From an uncultured Treponema sp. (GTDB taxonomy: Bacteria; Spirochaetota; Spirochaetia; Treponematales; Treponemataceae): DNA of 64,000 nt. Numbering within the stretch: position 1 is the first letter of the stretch; every line of letters begins with the position of its first letter. A program made the position numbers and the translations under genes. Location of the stretch: assembly GCA_947166355.1 (NCBI GenBank), contig CAMVDX010000003.1, positions 143,675 to 207,674 on the forward strand, given 5' to 3'. Positions 16,884 through 26,217 of the stretch are shown here, piece after piece. The notes under the pieces were generated by a model, which was not told the DNA's origin, made no database searches, and was given only the letters and a program-made list of their open reading frames with translations.

Positions 16884-18263
16884 TTAATTTTCATCATCAG
16901 TAGAAGCAGGTTTTGCTAAAGCACTTGGTATAACAATTCCCGGTGGTGTGATTGCTCCTGATGCTGCTTTATTTTCAGATTTAGTTGCTGAAGCTCCAGC
17001 TGAATTGTCTGCCGAATTGCTGGCTGAACCTGACGCTGAATCACCTGTTGAACTGCCAGCCGAACCTGCCTCAGAGCCTGTAACAGAACTTGAAGAAGCG
17101 TTTGAAGAATTATTCATAGAGCCATTTGCGGCGCTTTCTGTAGAACTTCCTGCTTCATTATTCTTATCAGTTCCCAAACTGTTTTGAATATCCTTCTTTA
17201 ACTCTTCTTCTGTCGGCTTTGTTTTTTCAGCCTGATTTTCATCTTCTTCTGTCTGCTCGAGTGCTTCAATAACTTCTTTTTCATTTTCTGGAAGAAGATT
17301 GTAAACAAATTTGAGGATTTCATTTCTCATAGATGTATCAATATGTGTACATTCAAAATGTAAAAGTGACTGATTAATGGATTCATTAAATTCAACAGTT
17401 CTGATAACACCAACCATGAGAATAAGTTTATTCTGAATATTAAACTGAAGCTTGATTTTTACGTTCTGAGCTCCCTTTCCGCCAATCCTTATGAGTGCAC
17501 CAGATTCCGAAATATCTTCTATACGGCAGCGAAAACCGTTTTGAGTTTCAATTGCATTTATGTCTTTTGTATCCGGCCGAACAATATATAACATTCCATG
17601 AATTTCACACTTTACACGTACAGCCCTGCGCTTTTGAGTTCTCACAAGATTTGCAGAATGTTTTAAAAAGAGCGCAGATTTTCCAAGGTAGAGGCCGCTC
17701 TGAGTAACTGTAGTATCAAAAACATAGCGGGCATCTCCTTTTCGCCACAGATAAATGCTTACAACTTTTCCGACCCATTCATTACCGGTGTAAGGAATAA
17801 GGTTTTTCTGCTTTGGAACATTAATTACAAGAAAATTGCCGTTACCGACAATTTCAGATGAAAATACACCTTTTCCGGGGAGAATGATTCTGAGAGTCTG
17901 ACCTTTTTCCAGAGAATGAGTAGTAGCCATGCCTTTTTTATCATCAGCTTCGTTTTGGAGCTTAGTACGGTAATTAAAGAGTTTTGTCAAAAGAAGCTGA
18001 TTTTTTGGAGAGCCGTCTGAATTGGTCTGATTTGAAATCTGTGTCATGCATTTTGTTAAGGCCGGAAGAGAATAAAAAAGAGATGTGGGAATCTCAAGAT
18101 TACATAATTCTGCTGCAGACCATAAAAGTGAAATTTCAGAAATTGAAAAGCCTGAATCAAGACCAGTTATAAAAAAATTAATTCTAGTCTTAAAAGTTGT
18201 GTAAATTGCTCCAAGAGCAGCGAGAATCACTAAAACAATTATTACAAAAGTTACTGTGTACAC
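16884..18263 (-). CDS. Membrane-anchored PilZ-domain protein
   Basis: A 459-residue protein with an N-terminal transmembrane helix (VTFVIIVLVILAALGAIYTTF). It has a YcgR-N-like beta domain (about residues 120-200) and a PilZ domain (about residues 205-330). The c-di-GMP motifs are present: an arginine cluster (KRRAVRVK) and DISESGALIRIGG (the D-x-S-x-x-G box). The C-terminal 110 residues are low complexity, rich in S, A, G, N and E. It probably reads c-di-GMP at the membrane, in treponemes usually linked to motility. It is divergent from the CPBP gene, with about 40 bp between starts. Confidence 0.85.
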   Translation of the reverse strand: MYTVTFVIIVLVILAALGAIYTTFKTRINFFITGLDSGFSISEISLLWSAAELCNLEIPTSLFYSLPALTKCMTQISNQTNSDGSPKNQLLLTKLFNYRTKLQNEADDKKGMATTHSLEKGQTLRIILPGKGVFSSEIVGNGNFLVINVPKQKNLIPYTGNEWVGKVVSIYLWRKGDARYVFDTTVTQSGLYLGKSALFLKHSANLVRTQKRRAVRVKCEIHGMLYIVRPDTKDINAIETQNGFRCRIEDISESGALIRIGGKGAQNVKIKLQFNIQNKLILMVGVIRTVEFNESINQSLLHFECTHIDTSMRNEILKFVYNLLPENEKEVIEALEQTEEDENQAEKTKPTEEELKKDIQNSLGTDKNNEAGSSTESAANGSMNNSSNASSSSVTGSEAGSAGSSTGDSASGSASNSADNSAGASATKSENKAASGAITPPGIVIPSALAKPASTDDEN

Positions 18264-18304
18264 AATTCCCTCTTTTTTATTATAATAAATATAACATATT
18301 TAAC

Positions 18305-19108
18305 ATGAAAAAGCACACTTTATTATCGGACACAGTAGTCTTTTTGCTTATTGTTTTCTTATTTATTATACCTCCTTTCTTTGCAGCTTCACTGGTTTTG
18401 GCAGCTGATGCCGGGCAAAATACAAGTTCACTTTTTAAAGGCTGGGATTTTCCATGGTATCAGATTCTGCTTGCAGTAATTGCGCTTTTAATTCTGGCAT
18501 TTTATTATGGGAATGAACAGGATGAAGCAGATGCTGTGAAGGCAGGAAAGGCAGGAAAGGCTGATTCTATTCCTGATTCTCTATGGCGCCATCTAATTGT
18601 TTTTCCTGTTGTATTTACCTTTGGTATGCTTTTTGCAGTTTCGCTGTTATGTCGTTTTGTTGCAGAAGTTACGGGGGCTTTTGAAAGCGACATTTTAGTT
18701 ATTAAGCCTGAAGGAATTTTGCAGTGGCTGTTCTGTATTTTGAATTTTTTGTGTGCAGCATTTTATGAAGAAGTTCTTTATCGTTTTTATTTTATTGATA
18801 AGTTATTTGATTTGATAAGGCAGAGGGCTCGCGGTTTGAGCAGGCAGAGGTCAGGCGATTTGAACTTACAGCAATCTGGCGATTTGATTAATCAGAGGTC
18901 TTGCCACCCACGGTTGGTGATGTGGCTTTGTGAAGTTCTTGGAGTTTTGGCTTTTGCCTTTGCACATTTATATATGGGCTGGATTTCTGTTTTAAATGCC
19001 GCCCTGGCCCATGTTTTTCTGCGCCTGTGTTATAAAAAGAATGGACATTTATGGCCTTGTGTTACGGCACATTTTTTTTATAATGTAATTTCCTTGATTT
19101 TGTTGTAA
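18305..19108 (+). CDS. CPBP-family intramembrane glutamic protease
   Basis: A 267-residue membrane protein. The CPBP/ABI (CAAX-protease-like) motif YEEVLYRFYF is at residues 154-163, with a later FAFAHLYMG helix and a HVFLRLCYKK...WPCVTAHFFYN segment that supply the histidine and asparagine of the active site. The ATG at 18305 is chosen because 18197 would overlap the divergent PilZ gene; no clear ribosome site precedes it. An imperfect repeated loop (RQRSGDLN, QQSGDLIN) at about residues 176-198 lies between membrane helices. Its 3' end overlaps the DUF4340 gene on the other strand by 31 bp. Confidence 0.85.
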   Translation: MKKHTLLSDTVVFLLIVFLFIIPPFFAASLVLAADAGQNTSSLFKGWDFPWYQILLAVIALLILAFYYGNEQDEADAVKAGKAGKADSIPDSLWRHLIVFPVVFTFGMLFAVSLLCRFVAEVTGAFESDILVIKPEGILQWLFCILNFLCAAFYEEVLYRFYFIDKLFDLIRQRARGLSRQRSGDLNLQQSGDLINQRSCHPRLVMWLCEVLGVLAFAFAHLYMGWISVLNAALAHVFLRLCYKKNGHLWPCVTAHFFYNVISLILL

Positions 19109-20052
19109 GTCCAGCTGCTTATTTTAGATGTAGCAGTAAAAACAGGTTTTTTATCTTTTTGGGTGAAATAATCTGCCAGAATAATAAATTCATTTTCAAT
19201 ATTTGATTTATAGATTTGCAGTTGAATTTCGTTTTTATTTCCTAATTCAAGATTGATGATAATTTGAGGATTTTCAGCTGGAATAGATTTTGCATCTGTT
19301 TCGTTGATGTTATTATAAGATGGTGTGCCACCATGTCTCAAATCTAAAAGCTTCTGGATATCTGATATTTTTCCAAGATGATTCTGATTTAACTGCTGAA
19401 CCTGAGTTCGCTGTATATCTTCTGCCTTAATTCTGCCAAAAATTACCTGTGAAATAATAAAAGGCTCAGCCCAGTTTTGAATTGATGTCGTGAGGAAATT
19501 GTCTAAGGAATTATCTATTTCATAAACCTGAGTGCTTTTTTCAGTCATCATGTAGCGTGAAGAAAGAGAAAAATCCTGATTACCGAATATCAGTTCGTGA
19601 AATGCGTCTTGTGTATTGTAGCGAAGGTGGAATTCTGTGCCGTTTGTGAGTCCAAAGGCTGAATTCTGAGTGATATTGTCTGATATTTTATACAAATTAC
19701 GAATAGTTATTAGGTTTTGGATGAGGTTTTGGATGCGCTCTGGAGAGACTGGAAGTGTCGGGGGGATTGTGCTTGTGCTTGTGCTTGTGCTTGTGCTGTT
19801 ACTGCTGCTGACAGTCCAGAAGCTTCCTTTATTTCTTAATATAAGAGAACCGGATGCATCCTGTAATTCAAAGCTTGAGATTGAAGAGCTGTATTTTTGA
19901 TTAACAAGTGAAGTTTTTACTTTTTCGCGTCTGTCTTTTGATGAGCAGCTTTTTGTAAAAGATAAAAAATAAAGAAGTGTAAGAATTGCTGTAAGAACGA
20001 TGAGTATTTTGGAATTTTTAGTGAAATTTGAGCTATTTTTGGCGTTTAACAT
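19078..20052 (-). CDS. DUF4340-domain membrane-anchored protein
   Basis: A 324-residue protein with one N-terminal transmembrane helix (ILIVLTAILTLLYFLSF) and an extracytoplasmic DUF4340-like domain. Near residue 85 a serine/threonine stretch (STSTSTS) is encoded by a hexanucleotide repeat (about 19767-19797). It is three bases per residue in frame, so slippage would only lengthen it. In Gld-like ABC systems a DUF4340 protein is regularly encoded next to the GldG component, as here, where it overlaps the upstream gene by 20 bp. Confidence 0.75.
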   Translation of the reverse strand: MLNAKNSSNFTKNSKILIVLTAILTLLYFLSFTKSCSSKDRREKVKTSLVNQKYSSSISSFELQDASGSLILRNKGSFWTVSSSNSTSTSTSTSTIPPTLPVSPERIQNLIQNLITIRNLYKISDNITQNSAFGLTNGTEFHLRYNTQDAFHELIFGNQDFSLSSRYMMTEKSTQVYEIDNSLDNFLTTSIQNWAEPFIISQVIFGRIKAEDIQRTQVQQLNQNHLGKISDIQKLLDLRHGGTPSYNNINETDAKSIPAENPQIIINLELGNKNEIQLQIYKSNIENEFIILADYFTQKDKKPVFTATSKISSWTYNKIKEITL

Positions 20053-22303
20053 TCAAAATTACCCCTATAGCGATGAGTAAAAGCGGTAAAATCGCAAATA
20101 ATATGATAAAGGTGATAAGGCGTAAAGTATTGAGTTGAACCGCATCTCTTACCTTGTAAAGGCTTGTGTCTCGCGAAGTTCGGCTTTGCAGGGCCGCAAG
20201 TTCTTCTTCTCCGTTGAGTTTTAAGAGGGCGTTTGTGAGGAACTCAAAGTTTCTGTAATCTCCGTTATCGCCGCCGATGTAGCCGTTCATAAGAGAACTC
20301 GCAAAATACTGGTCTGGAATAATGATAATGTGTGAATTCTCAGAAGTTGCTGCATTGTAAAGCCCCGGAAGGGCTCCGCGGAGCTCTGCCCCTAAAATCT
20401 TTGTTGAGTATTCTGAGCCTGCCATTTTACCCTGCTGGTTCAGTAAAAATGGATTCGTTTCAAAAAGCTTTTCGGGACTAGCCTTGTCTTCGTCTATGGC
20501 GTAGGCGGCGGGAGAACTCAGTAAATATGGAGATACAGTAAAGTCTTTTGAATCAATTGATTCCTTGTATAGCTCTATTGGTGTGGGCCAGAAAAGCGTT
20601 ATTCCAAGCGGTGCATTCTGCTGAGTCATAAGACTTGGCCAGAGAGGATAATTCAAAAGCTGAGTTTCATTATTATCATCTGCATACATAGTTATGCGGG
20701 CACAAGAAAGATCTCCTGTTATCTGAGGCGGGAACCTTAAGCCCCAGTTTTCTGCCATTTCTATAAGATTTGTTCGTGGAGCGGCTGTAATATACCAGGA
20801 GTTTTCTATATCTATAACATAAGGACTGAGAGCTAGAAGTGCACTACCCTTGTTTTTTAATATATAGGCTTCAATTGCTATGGCCTGCTCAATATTAATC
20901 TGGCTGTCACCGAGGACAAGCAGAGGTCCCTGACAATTGTCGAGTTCTTCTGCAAAAGCCGGGTCATCAATATAAAGTGGATTACAGATAAAGCCCTGAG
21001 ACTGCAGCCAGGGAATTACATAGGAGTAATCATCTGCCAGGCTGAGACCGTTTCCAGCTATAATGTTTACTGTACGGGCCTGGCCGGAAATCAGGTGGCG
21101 CAGGCGTCCGTCAATGTCGTATTCAAGAGTATTTGCCGCCATGGTAAAAGGAATCGTTTCGGCATTTCCTTCCTGTTCAATTACGATTGCAGAATAAACT
21201 GTAAGGAATTCTGTAGAAGTGCCGGAAACAGTGCGAAGCTGCTGGCTTGCAATTCCGTAGTTTTCAAGCATTGTTCGGGTGGCGCTGTCTTTGTCTGGGT
21301 CCTTTATAATCAGGCTGATTTTACGGCTTTGCGAAGCGTATTCTGTGAGAAAATCTGCTACATCTCGAATCTGGGGATATAGCTTTGCGATTGATGAAGA
21401 GCGGTAATAAGTGATTTTTACCGGGCTTTCTATACGGTCTATAAGTGCCTTTGAATATTTTGAGATAGAATAAGTTTTGTTTTTTGAAAAATCTATGCGG
21501 GTGTACCAGCGGCTTCCGTTCAGCATAAGGAGCAGGCTGATGGCTGGAAGCAGAATGTGGTGGAGCTTGAGATTTTTGCTGAATCGCCTTCCCTTTTTGA
21601 TTTGGATTATGCTATCGCTGAGAAAAAGGAATAATGCAGATGAGCCTGCAAGCCATAAAAGGTCACGGGTATCGAGAAGTCCCTTTCCTGCCGCATCAAA
21701 ATGCCAGGCAAAGCTCAGGCTGCGGGCAAGGCTTGTGAGTGCAGATGGTAGATTTACGTAAACTGCAAAAAGGTGTGCGCTGTTGAAAATGGCAAGTATG
21801 AGGGCGCTGATTATCAGGCTTGAAACCTTGTTTGAAAAGGCTGTCTGAATAAAGCCGCAGAGAGAAATTACTGCTGCCCCATAAAAAACGAGGCAGATAA
21901 AGCTTGTAAAAATCTGGCCGCCGTCGGTTGCGCCGAAAAGGTTTACAAGAAGAATTGCGGGCAGCAGAAGAATCAGCTGAAGACAATATAAAATCAGTCT
22001 TGTGAGAAAAAGCGCAGTCTGGCGGGACAAATCAGAAAGCGGAATAAAATCATCATAAATACTAAAGCTTTGTTTATAGCAGAGAGATGGAATGTTGATG
22101 ATGCAGATATATGGAACTGCGGAGAAAAAGAGAACAAGGTCTGTTGTTCCGGAACCGGTAAAAAACTGCTGGCGGATAAAAAAGTTGATGGTGACGAAGA
22201 CTTCAAAAAGAATCGAAATTATAATAAAAGACGGAGTTCTGAGGCTGTTTTTCAGATTATGAAGGAGAAAGTTGGTGAATGTATTTGTGTCGTTTTTCAT
22301 CAT
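20033..22303 (-). CDS. Fused GldF-GldG-type ABC transporter permease/auxiliary protein
   Basis: A 756-residue protein. The first about 255 residues are an ABC-2 permease with six hydrophobic helices. Residues about 270-720 form the GldG/ABC_transp_aux domain, recognised from SISKYSKALIDRIESPVKITYY and the following YASQSRKISLIIKDPDKDS. A C-terminal helix (LITFIILFAILPLLLIAIG) re-anchors it. In gliding Bacteroidetes these are two genes; fused forms occur in spirochetes. It would work with the ATPase encoded at 22644-23420 and the DUF4340 protein. The substrate is unknown. Confidence 0.85.
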   Translation of the reverse strand: MMKNDTNTFTNFLLHNLKNSLRTPSFIIISILFEVFVTINFFIRQQFFTGSGTTDLVLFFSAVPYICIINIPSLCYKQSFSIYDDFIPLSDLSRQTALFLTRLILYCLQLILLLPAILLVNLFGATDGGQIFTSFICLVFYGAAVISLCGFIQTAFSNKVSSLIISALILAIFNSAHLFAVYVNLPSALTSLARSLSFAWHFDAAGKGLLDTRDLLWLAGSSALFLFLSDSIIQIKKGRRFSKNLKLHHILLPAISLLLMLNGSRWYTRIDFSKNKTYSISKYSKALIDRIESPVKITYYRSSSIAKLYPQIRDVADFLTEYASQSRKISLIIKDPDKDSATRTMLENYGIASQQLRTVSGTSTEFLTVYSAIVIEQEGNAETIPFTMAANTLEYDIDGRLRHLISGQARTVNIIAGNGLSLADDYSYVIPWLQSQGFICNPLYIDDPAFAEELDNCQGPLLVLGDSQINIEQAIAIEAYILKNKGSALLALSPYVIDIENSWYITAAPRTNLIEMAENWGLRFPPQITGDLSCARITMYADDNNETQLLNYPLWPSLMTQQNAPLGITLFWPTPIELYKESIDSKDFTVSPYLLSSPAAYAIDEDKASPEKLFETNPFLLNQQGKMAGSEYSTKILGAELRGALPGLYNAATSENSHIIIIPDQYFASSLMNGYIGGDNGDYRNFEFLTNALLKLNGEEELAALQSRTSRDTSLYKVRDAVQLNTLRLITFIILFAILPLLLIAIGVILNVKRQK

Positions 22304-22320
22304 ATTTGATACTCCGTTTT

Positions 22321-22642
22321 ATGGATTGCTTCGCCTTCGTCTTGCAATGACGGTCGTTTTTATGGATTGCTTCGCCTTCGGCTCGCAATGACTATCGTAA
22401 TTATGGATTGCTTCGCCTTTGGCTCGCAATGACGATTGTAATTATGGATTGCTTCGCCTTCGGCTCGCAATGACGGTCGTTTTTATGGATTGCTTCGCCT
22501 TCGGCTCGCAATGACGATTGTTTTTATGGATTGCTTCGCCTTCGTCTTGCAATGACGGTCGTTTTTATGGATTGCTTCGCCTTCGGCTCGCAATGACGTT
22601 GAGGTTCGTCATTGCGAGGAGCGAAGCGACGAAGCAATCCAT
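22321..22642. repeat. Tandem array of seven 41-bp family A repeats with an inverted end copy
   Basis: Seven units starting at 22321, 22362, 22403, 22444, 22485, 22526 and 22567 each begin with ATGGATTGCTTCGCCTTC and contain GCAATGAC. The last unit is followed by a single inverted copy ending in GCAATCCAT at 22642. The array fills the gap between the Gld-like ATPase and permease genes. Confidence 0.95.
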
Positions 22643-22643
22643 A

Positions 22644-23420
22644 CTAATCTGAAACTCCTTGTGTTAATTTTATAAACGCCTCCTCCAGAGACTTTGTACC
22701 AGCCTGCTTTATAACCTCTTCTTCGCTGCCGCTGGCCGTGATTTTACCCTCACTTACAATATAAAGCTTGTCGCAAAGTGAGCGTACTTCCTGCAGAATA
22801 TGTGTAGACATTAGAACTGCCTTAGTTTTTGCAAGCTTTTTGATTAAGTCGCGCATCTGAAGAATCTGAGCCGGGTCAAGACCGCTGATTGGTTCGTCTA
22901 AAATCAGGTTTGGCGGATTATGAATGATTGCCTGGGCAAAGCTTACCCTCTGCTGCTGGCCTTTGGAAAGCGTTTTGATTTTATTTGAAAGCAGCTTTTC
23001 GAGAGAGCATTCTTTGATTACAAGGTTGCAGGCTTCTTCTGTTTTTTCTTTTGGGATTCCGTGGGTATCGGCTGCATAGCGCAAAAAGTTCAGTACCCGC
23101 ATGTCTTTTGGAAGTAGCGGGATTTCGGGCACGTAGCCTGTGTATTTCATGCAGAGCTCGGGATTTTCGTCGGTGGTGAAGCTGGTAACTGAGTTTGTAC
23201 CTGTGCCTGTTCCTATGCTACAGTCCGGCGAACTGATTGTGATGCTGCCCGAGGTCGGAAAATGGAAACCGCAGATTGCCTTCATGATTGTAGTTTTTCC
23301 TGAACCGTTGGGTCCGAGTAAGCCGGTAATTGAGCCGTCTGCGATTTTTAGCGAGACATCTGCTGCGGCCGGAGCGGATTTTGAGGAGTAAGATTTAGAA
23401 AAACTTTTTAGTTCTATCAT
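22644..23420 (-). CDS. ABC transporter ATP-binding protein (GldA-like)
   Basis: A 258-residue ABC ATPase with Walker A GPNGSGKTT at about residues 36-44, signature LSKGQQQRVSFAQA, Walker B NLILDEPISGLDP and the H-loop STHIL. It would energise the permease/GldG protein encoded downstream on the same strand. A short threonine/glycine-rich insert (SIGTGTGTNSVTS, near residue 70) is unusual. The gene is separated from its partner by the 340-bp repeat array, which may affect co-transcription. Confidence 0.9.
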   Translation of the reverse strand: MIELKSFSKSYSSKSAPAAADVSLKIADGSITGLLGPNGSGKTTIMKAICGFHFPTSGSITISSPDCSIGTGTGTNSVTSFTTDENPELCMKYTGYVPEIPLLPKDMRVLNFLRYAADTHGIPKEKTEEACNLVIKECSLEKLLSNKIKTLSKGQQQRVSFAQAIIHNPPNLILDEPISGLDPAQILQMRDLIKKLAKTKAVLMSTHILQEVRSLCDKLYIVSEGKITASGSEEEVIKQAGTKSLEEAFIKLTQGVSD

Positions 23421-23436
23421 AAATTTTAATAAAAAA

Positions 23437-23499
23437 TGTCATGCTGAACTTGTTTCAGCATCTCGTTATTAGACCCTGAAACAAGTTCAGGGTGACCTG
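23437..23499. repeat. Palindromic repeat, family B
   Basis: TGTCATGCTGAACTTGTTTC..GCATCT and its inverted partner GAAACAAGTTCAGGGTGAC form a long hairpin between two minus-strand genes. The same element recurs at 24488, 45901 and 55883, and as a half copy at 27062. Confidence 0.85.
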
Positions 23500-23504
23500 C
23501 CAGG

Positions 23505-24431
23505 CTAATCCTGGAACGGAATTTCTATATGCATTCTGTCCTTGGAAAGCTCGGTTTGCGGCCACACTTCCCTTGCCTCGTCTAAAAGCTTCTGCAGCTC
23601 TTTGTCGGTGTAGCGAGGGCTGTAGTGAATCATGCACATACGGCGAACGTTTGCATCGCGGGCAATTGTTGCGGCCTGAACGGCAGTCATGTGCTTTTTC
23701 TCTTTGGCCTGATCTTCGAGTTCTTTTTCAAACATTCCTTCGCAAATCAAAAGGTCTGAACCGCGAACCTCATCAATAATAGAAGGCTTAAAAAGCGTAT
23801 CGGTTACAAAAGAAAACTTACGGCCGCTGCGTTTTTCGCCCATAACATCAGCAGGCTTAACTACCTTGCCGTCCGGAGTTGTAACTTCAAAGCCCTTCTG
23901 TAAATCAGACCAGAGAGGCCCACATGGAACTCCAAGCTCACGAGCCTTATCCGGGTGGAATTCTCCGGGGCGGTCAGCTTCCTCAAGAGTATAGCCTACG
24001 CAAACCTTAGTGTGGTCAAGCGGAAAGGCGCGGATGTAAAAATCCTTACCGGTGTGCACAATACAGGGCGCGGTAATTTCCTTTACGACAATCGGATAGT
24101 TTATATACATGTCGAGCACCTTGCGGCTGGTCTCAATATATTCCTTGATTTTCGGAGGTCCGTAAATGTAAAGAGGCTCAGTTCTGTCAACCTGGCTTGA
24201 AAGCATAAGAATGCCAGGAAGTCCCGTTACGTGGTCTGCATGAGTATGAGAAACAAAAATAGCGTCGATTTTTTTCCATTTGAGATTCAGCCTCTTAAGG
24301 CTAACCTGTGTACCCTCGCCGCCATCAAAAAGAAAAAGGTCACCCTCGCGTCGCAGCAAAACTGATGTCAAATGTCTATATGGTAAAGGCTGCATTCCCC
24401 CGCAGCCCAGAATAAAAGCTTCCATGTTCAT
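23505..24431 (-). CDS. rnz: Ribonuclease Z (tRNA 3' endonuclease)
   Basis: A 308-residue metallo-beta-lactamase-fold nuclease that removes 3' trailers from tRNA precursors. That fits this organism, where the tRNA in the window lacks an encoded CCA end. Motifs: FDGGEGTQ (residues 35-42), the zinc motif SHTHADHVTGLPG (residues 61-73), SFVTDT and the late CMIHYSPRYTD histidine. Length is typical for the short bacterial form (about 300). Its stop is immediately followed by family B repeat DNA. Confidence 0.93.
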   Translation of the reverse strand: MNMEAFILGCGGMQPLPYRHLTSVLLRREGDLFLFDGGEGTQVSLKRLNLKWKKIDAIFVSHTHADHVTGLPGILMLSSQVDRTEPLYIYGPPKIKEYIETSRKVLDMYINYPIVVKEITAPCIVHTGKDFYIRAFPLDHTKVCVGYTLEEADRPGEFHPDKARELGVPCGPLWSDLQKGFEVTTPDGKVVKPADVMGEKRSGRKFSFVTDTLFKPSIIDEVRGSDLLICEGMFEKELEDQAKEKKHMTAVQAATIARDANVRRMCMIHYSPRYTDKELQKLLDEAREVWPQTELSKDRMHIEIPFQD

Positions 24432-24487
24432 AATTGGTTTATAATATCAGAAAATAGGGAAAAAATAAATAGATTCGATAAAAAGCA

Positions 24488-24544
24488 GTCATGCTGAATT
24501 TATTTCAGCATCTAAAAAAGACCCTGAATCAAGTTCAGGGTGAC
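24488..24544. repeat. Palindromic repeat, family B
   Basis: GTCATGCTGAATTTATTTC..GCATCT pairs with GACCCTGAATCAAGTTCAGG..TGAC. It lies between the rnz start and the AAA ATPase stop. Confidence 0.8.
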
Positions 24545-24552
24545 AGATTTTT

Positions 24553-26217
24553 TTATAAGCAAAATCCAACTTGATTCCCCTCACCTTCGTGCATAAAGAG
24601 TTCTTCCTTACAGGCTTGTGTCACAAAATCAAAGCCGGGTTTTTGTCCGCTGATAATTTCTTCCATGCAGATTTTGCGGGAAACATTCTCAATCTGCCCG
24701 CCGCTGAAAGGATATTCTGAGGCAAGCTTTTGTGCCTGTTTTTCATTCAAGAAACTCAGCTTATCACGCCATAATGCTTTTTTAGTTTCTGCATCAGGGT
24801 TTTGAAGCTGAACCTTAAAAAGAAATCGTCTCTCAAAGGCAGGATCAAGATTTTCTATAAGGTTTGTTGTTGCAATCATTATGCCGGTAAAGTTATCCAT
24901 TTCGTTCAGAATGATGTTTTGAATTGCATTTTCTGTTTGAGCAATGTTTGAATCCTTTACTTCACGTCTACGCGAAAGCACTGCATCTGCTTCATTGAAA
25001 AGAAGAATCGGAATATTTTTATTACCCTCATTTTCAAAGCGTTTGCAAAGTTTTTTATAATTATCAAAAAGCTCTTTTATCTTCTTTTCTGACTCCCCAT
25101 ACCAGCAAGATTTTGTATTAGAAATATCAACAAGAAAAATACCCCGACCCGTTTTTTTGGCAAGCTGCATTACAGTCTCACTCTTGCCAGTTCCGGGGCC
25201 ACCATATAAAACTATGGCAACTCCTTTTCTCATTCCTTTTTTAGAAAGCTGATTTCTAATTCTTTCAAAGTTATTCTCGTCTAAAATATTATACAACCTC
25301 TCAATTTGTGTCAGGTTATCTTTGTTGTAAAACATCTTATGTTCTTGGATATCTGCAGGCTTAATAACAGCGTCATCTGAAATTTGTTTCTCATAAAGTT
25401 CGTAATCTGAGCCTAACAAAAATCTCATGCCCTTTTCTGTAAGTTTTACAGTCGCATCATTCAGATTTTCTTTATTACAAAATTCAACATATCCGTTTTT
25501 TATAAGAATATGAGAACCATCCATAAATTGTCTTGCAACCTTATACTTTGCATTGTATTTATAAAAATAATCGAGAATCTGATCCAGATTTGTACTGAAG
25601 GTTGGATATGATAAAAACTCCGAAGCAATGCAATAAAAAATATATCTTTCATACTGACTGTGCATTTTATCCTTACAGGCTTTTATAAAAGTTAGGTCTG
25701 AATAATAATCTTCCAATTTCTCCAGAGCGTAGTCAATTTCCAGCCAGGCTTTTTCTTCATATTTAAGACTGTTGATTTTATTCTGCACTGCAAATATGAA
25801 ATCTGTGTAAGAAGTGTTAGTTGAAGATAACTGCGGAAGGTTCTGATTGTTCATTACTGCATGAATCAATTCTTTAGTAAGAGAATATTCGCCTTTTATA
25901 CTGTCATAATTGATGTAGCCTTTTTTTTCGAGATTACAAAATTCTTTATTGAGCGAGGCTGCGTAAAGAACGTTAGTTCCTAAAAACTCGGCAAAACTTC
26001 CGAGCTTAATTTCGTTTTCAGAATTAGTCATCTGATACCAGAGGGCAAAGCCCAAAATCCAGACTTCTTTTTCACCTGCTCCAAAATAATTTGTAAGGCG
26101 TTTCAGAGCCTCAACGTATTTTTTTGTCCTGTCTATTTTAAGATTTTTTTCATGTACGGTGTCGCAGACGGTCTTGATGTTCAGTACTATATTCCATTTG
26201 ATTTTCTTCTGATTCAT
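24553..26217 (-). CDS. AAA+ ATPase with long N-terminal domain
   Basis: A 554-residue protein. The first 290 residues are helical and unrecognised, with winged-helix-like pieces (EKGYINYDSIKGEYSLT and NGYVEFCNKENLN). A classical AAA domain follows: Walker A YGGPGTGKSE at about residues 338-347, a pore-like WYGESEKK, Walker B written ILLFNEADAVL (asparagine where most members have aspartate), sensor 1 IATTN and arginine finger region PAFERRFLFK. It resembles ATPases of the SpoVK/ClpX-like group that remodel proteins. It is coupled to the beta-helix gene by a 4-bp overlap. Confidence 0.8.
   Translation of the reverse strand: MNQKKIKWNIVLNIKTVCDTVHEKNLKIDRTKKYVEALKRLTNYFGAGEKEVWILGFALWYQMTNSENEIKLGSFAEFLGTNVLYAASLNKEFCNLEKKGYINYDSIKGEYSLTKELIHAVMNNQNLPQLSSTNTSYTDFIFAVQNKINSLKYEEKAWLEIDYALEKLEDYYSDLTFIKACKDKMHSQYERYIFYCIASEFLSYPTFSTNLDQILDYFYKYNAKYKVARQFMDGSHILIKNGYVEFCNKENLNDATVKLTEKGMRFLLGSDYELYEKQISDDAVIKPADIQEHKMFYNKDNLTQIERLYNILDENNFERIRNQLSKKGMRKGVAIVLYGGPGTGKSETVMQLAKKTGRGIFLVDISNTKSCWYGESEKKIKELFDNYKKLCKRFENEGNKNIPILLFNEADAVLSRRREVKDSNIAQTENAIQNIILNEMDNFTGIMIATTNLIENLDPAFERRFLFKVQLQNPDAETKKALWRDKLSFLNEKQAQKLASEYPFSGGQIENVSRKICMEEIISGQKPGFDFVTQACKEELFMHEGEGNQVGFCL

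Noticed and set aside
18197..18304. Extended N-terminus of the CPBP protease
   Set aside because: It would overlap the start of the divergent PilZ gene and places charged sequence before the natural first membrane helix.
19767..19797. Phase-variable tract in the DUF4340 gene
   Set aside because: The unit is six bases, so slippage keeps the frame and only changes the length of a serine/threonine linker.
22321..22642. CRISPR array
   Set aside because: The 41-bp units repeat in full with only 10 variable bases, there are no spacers of normal length, and no cas genes are present.
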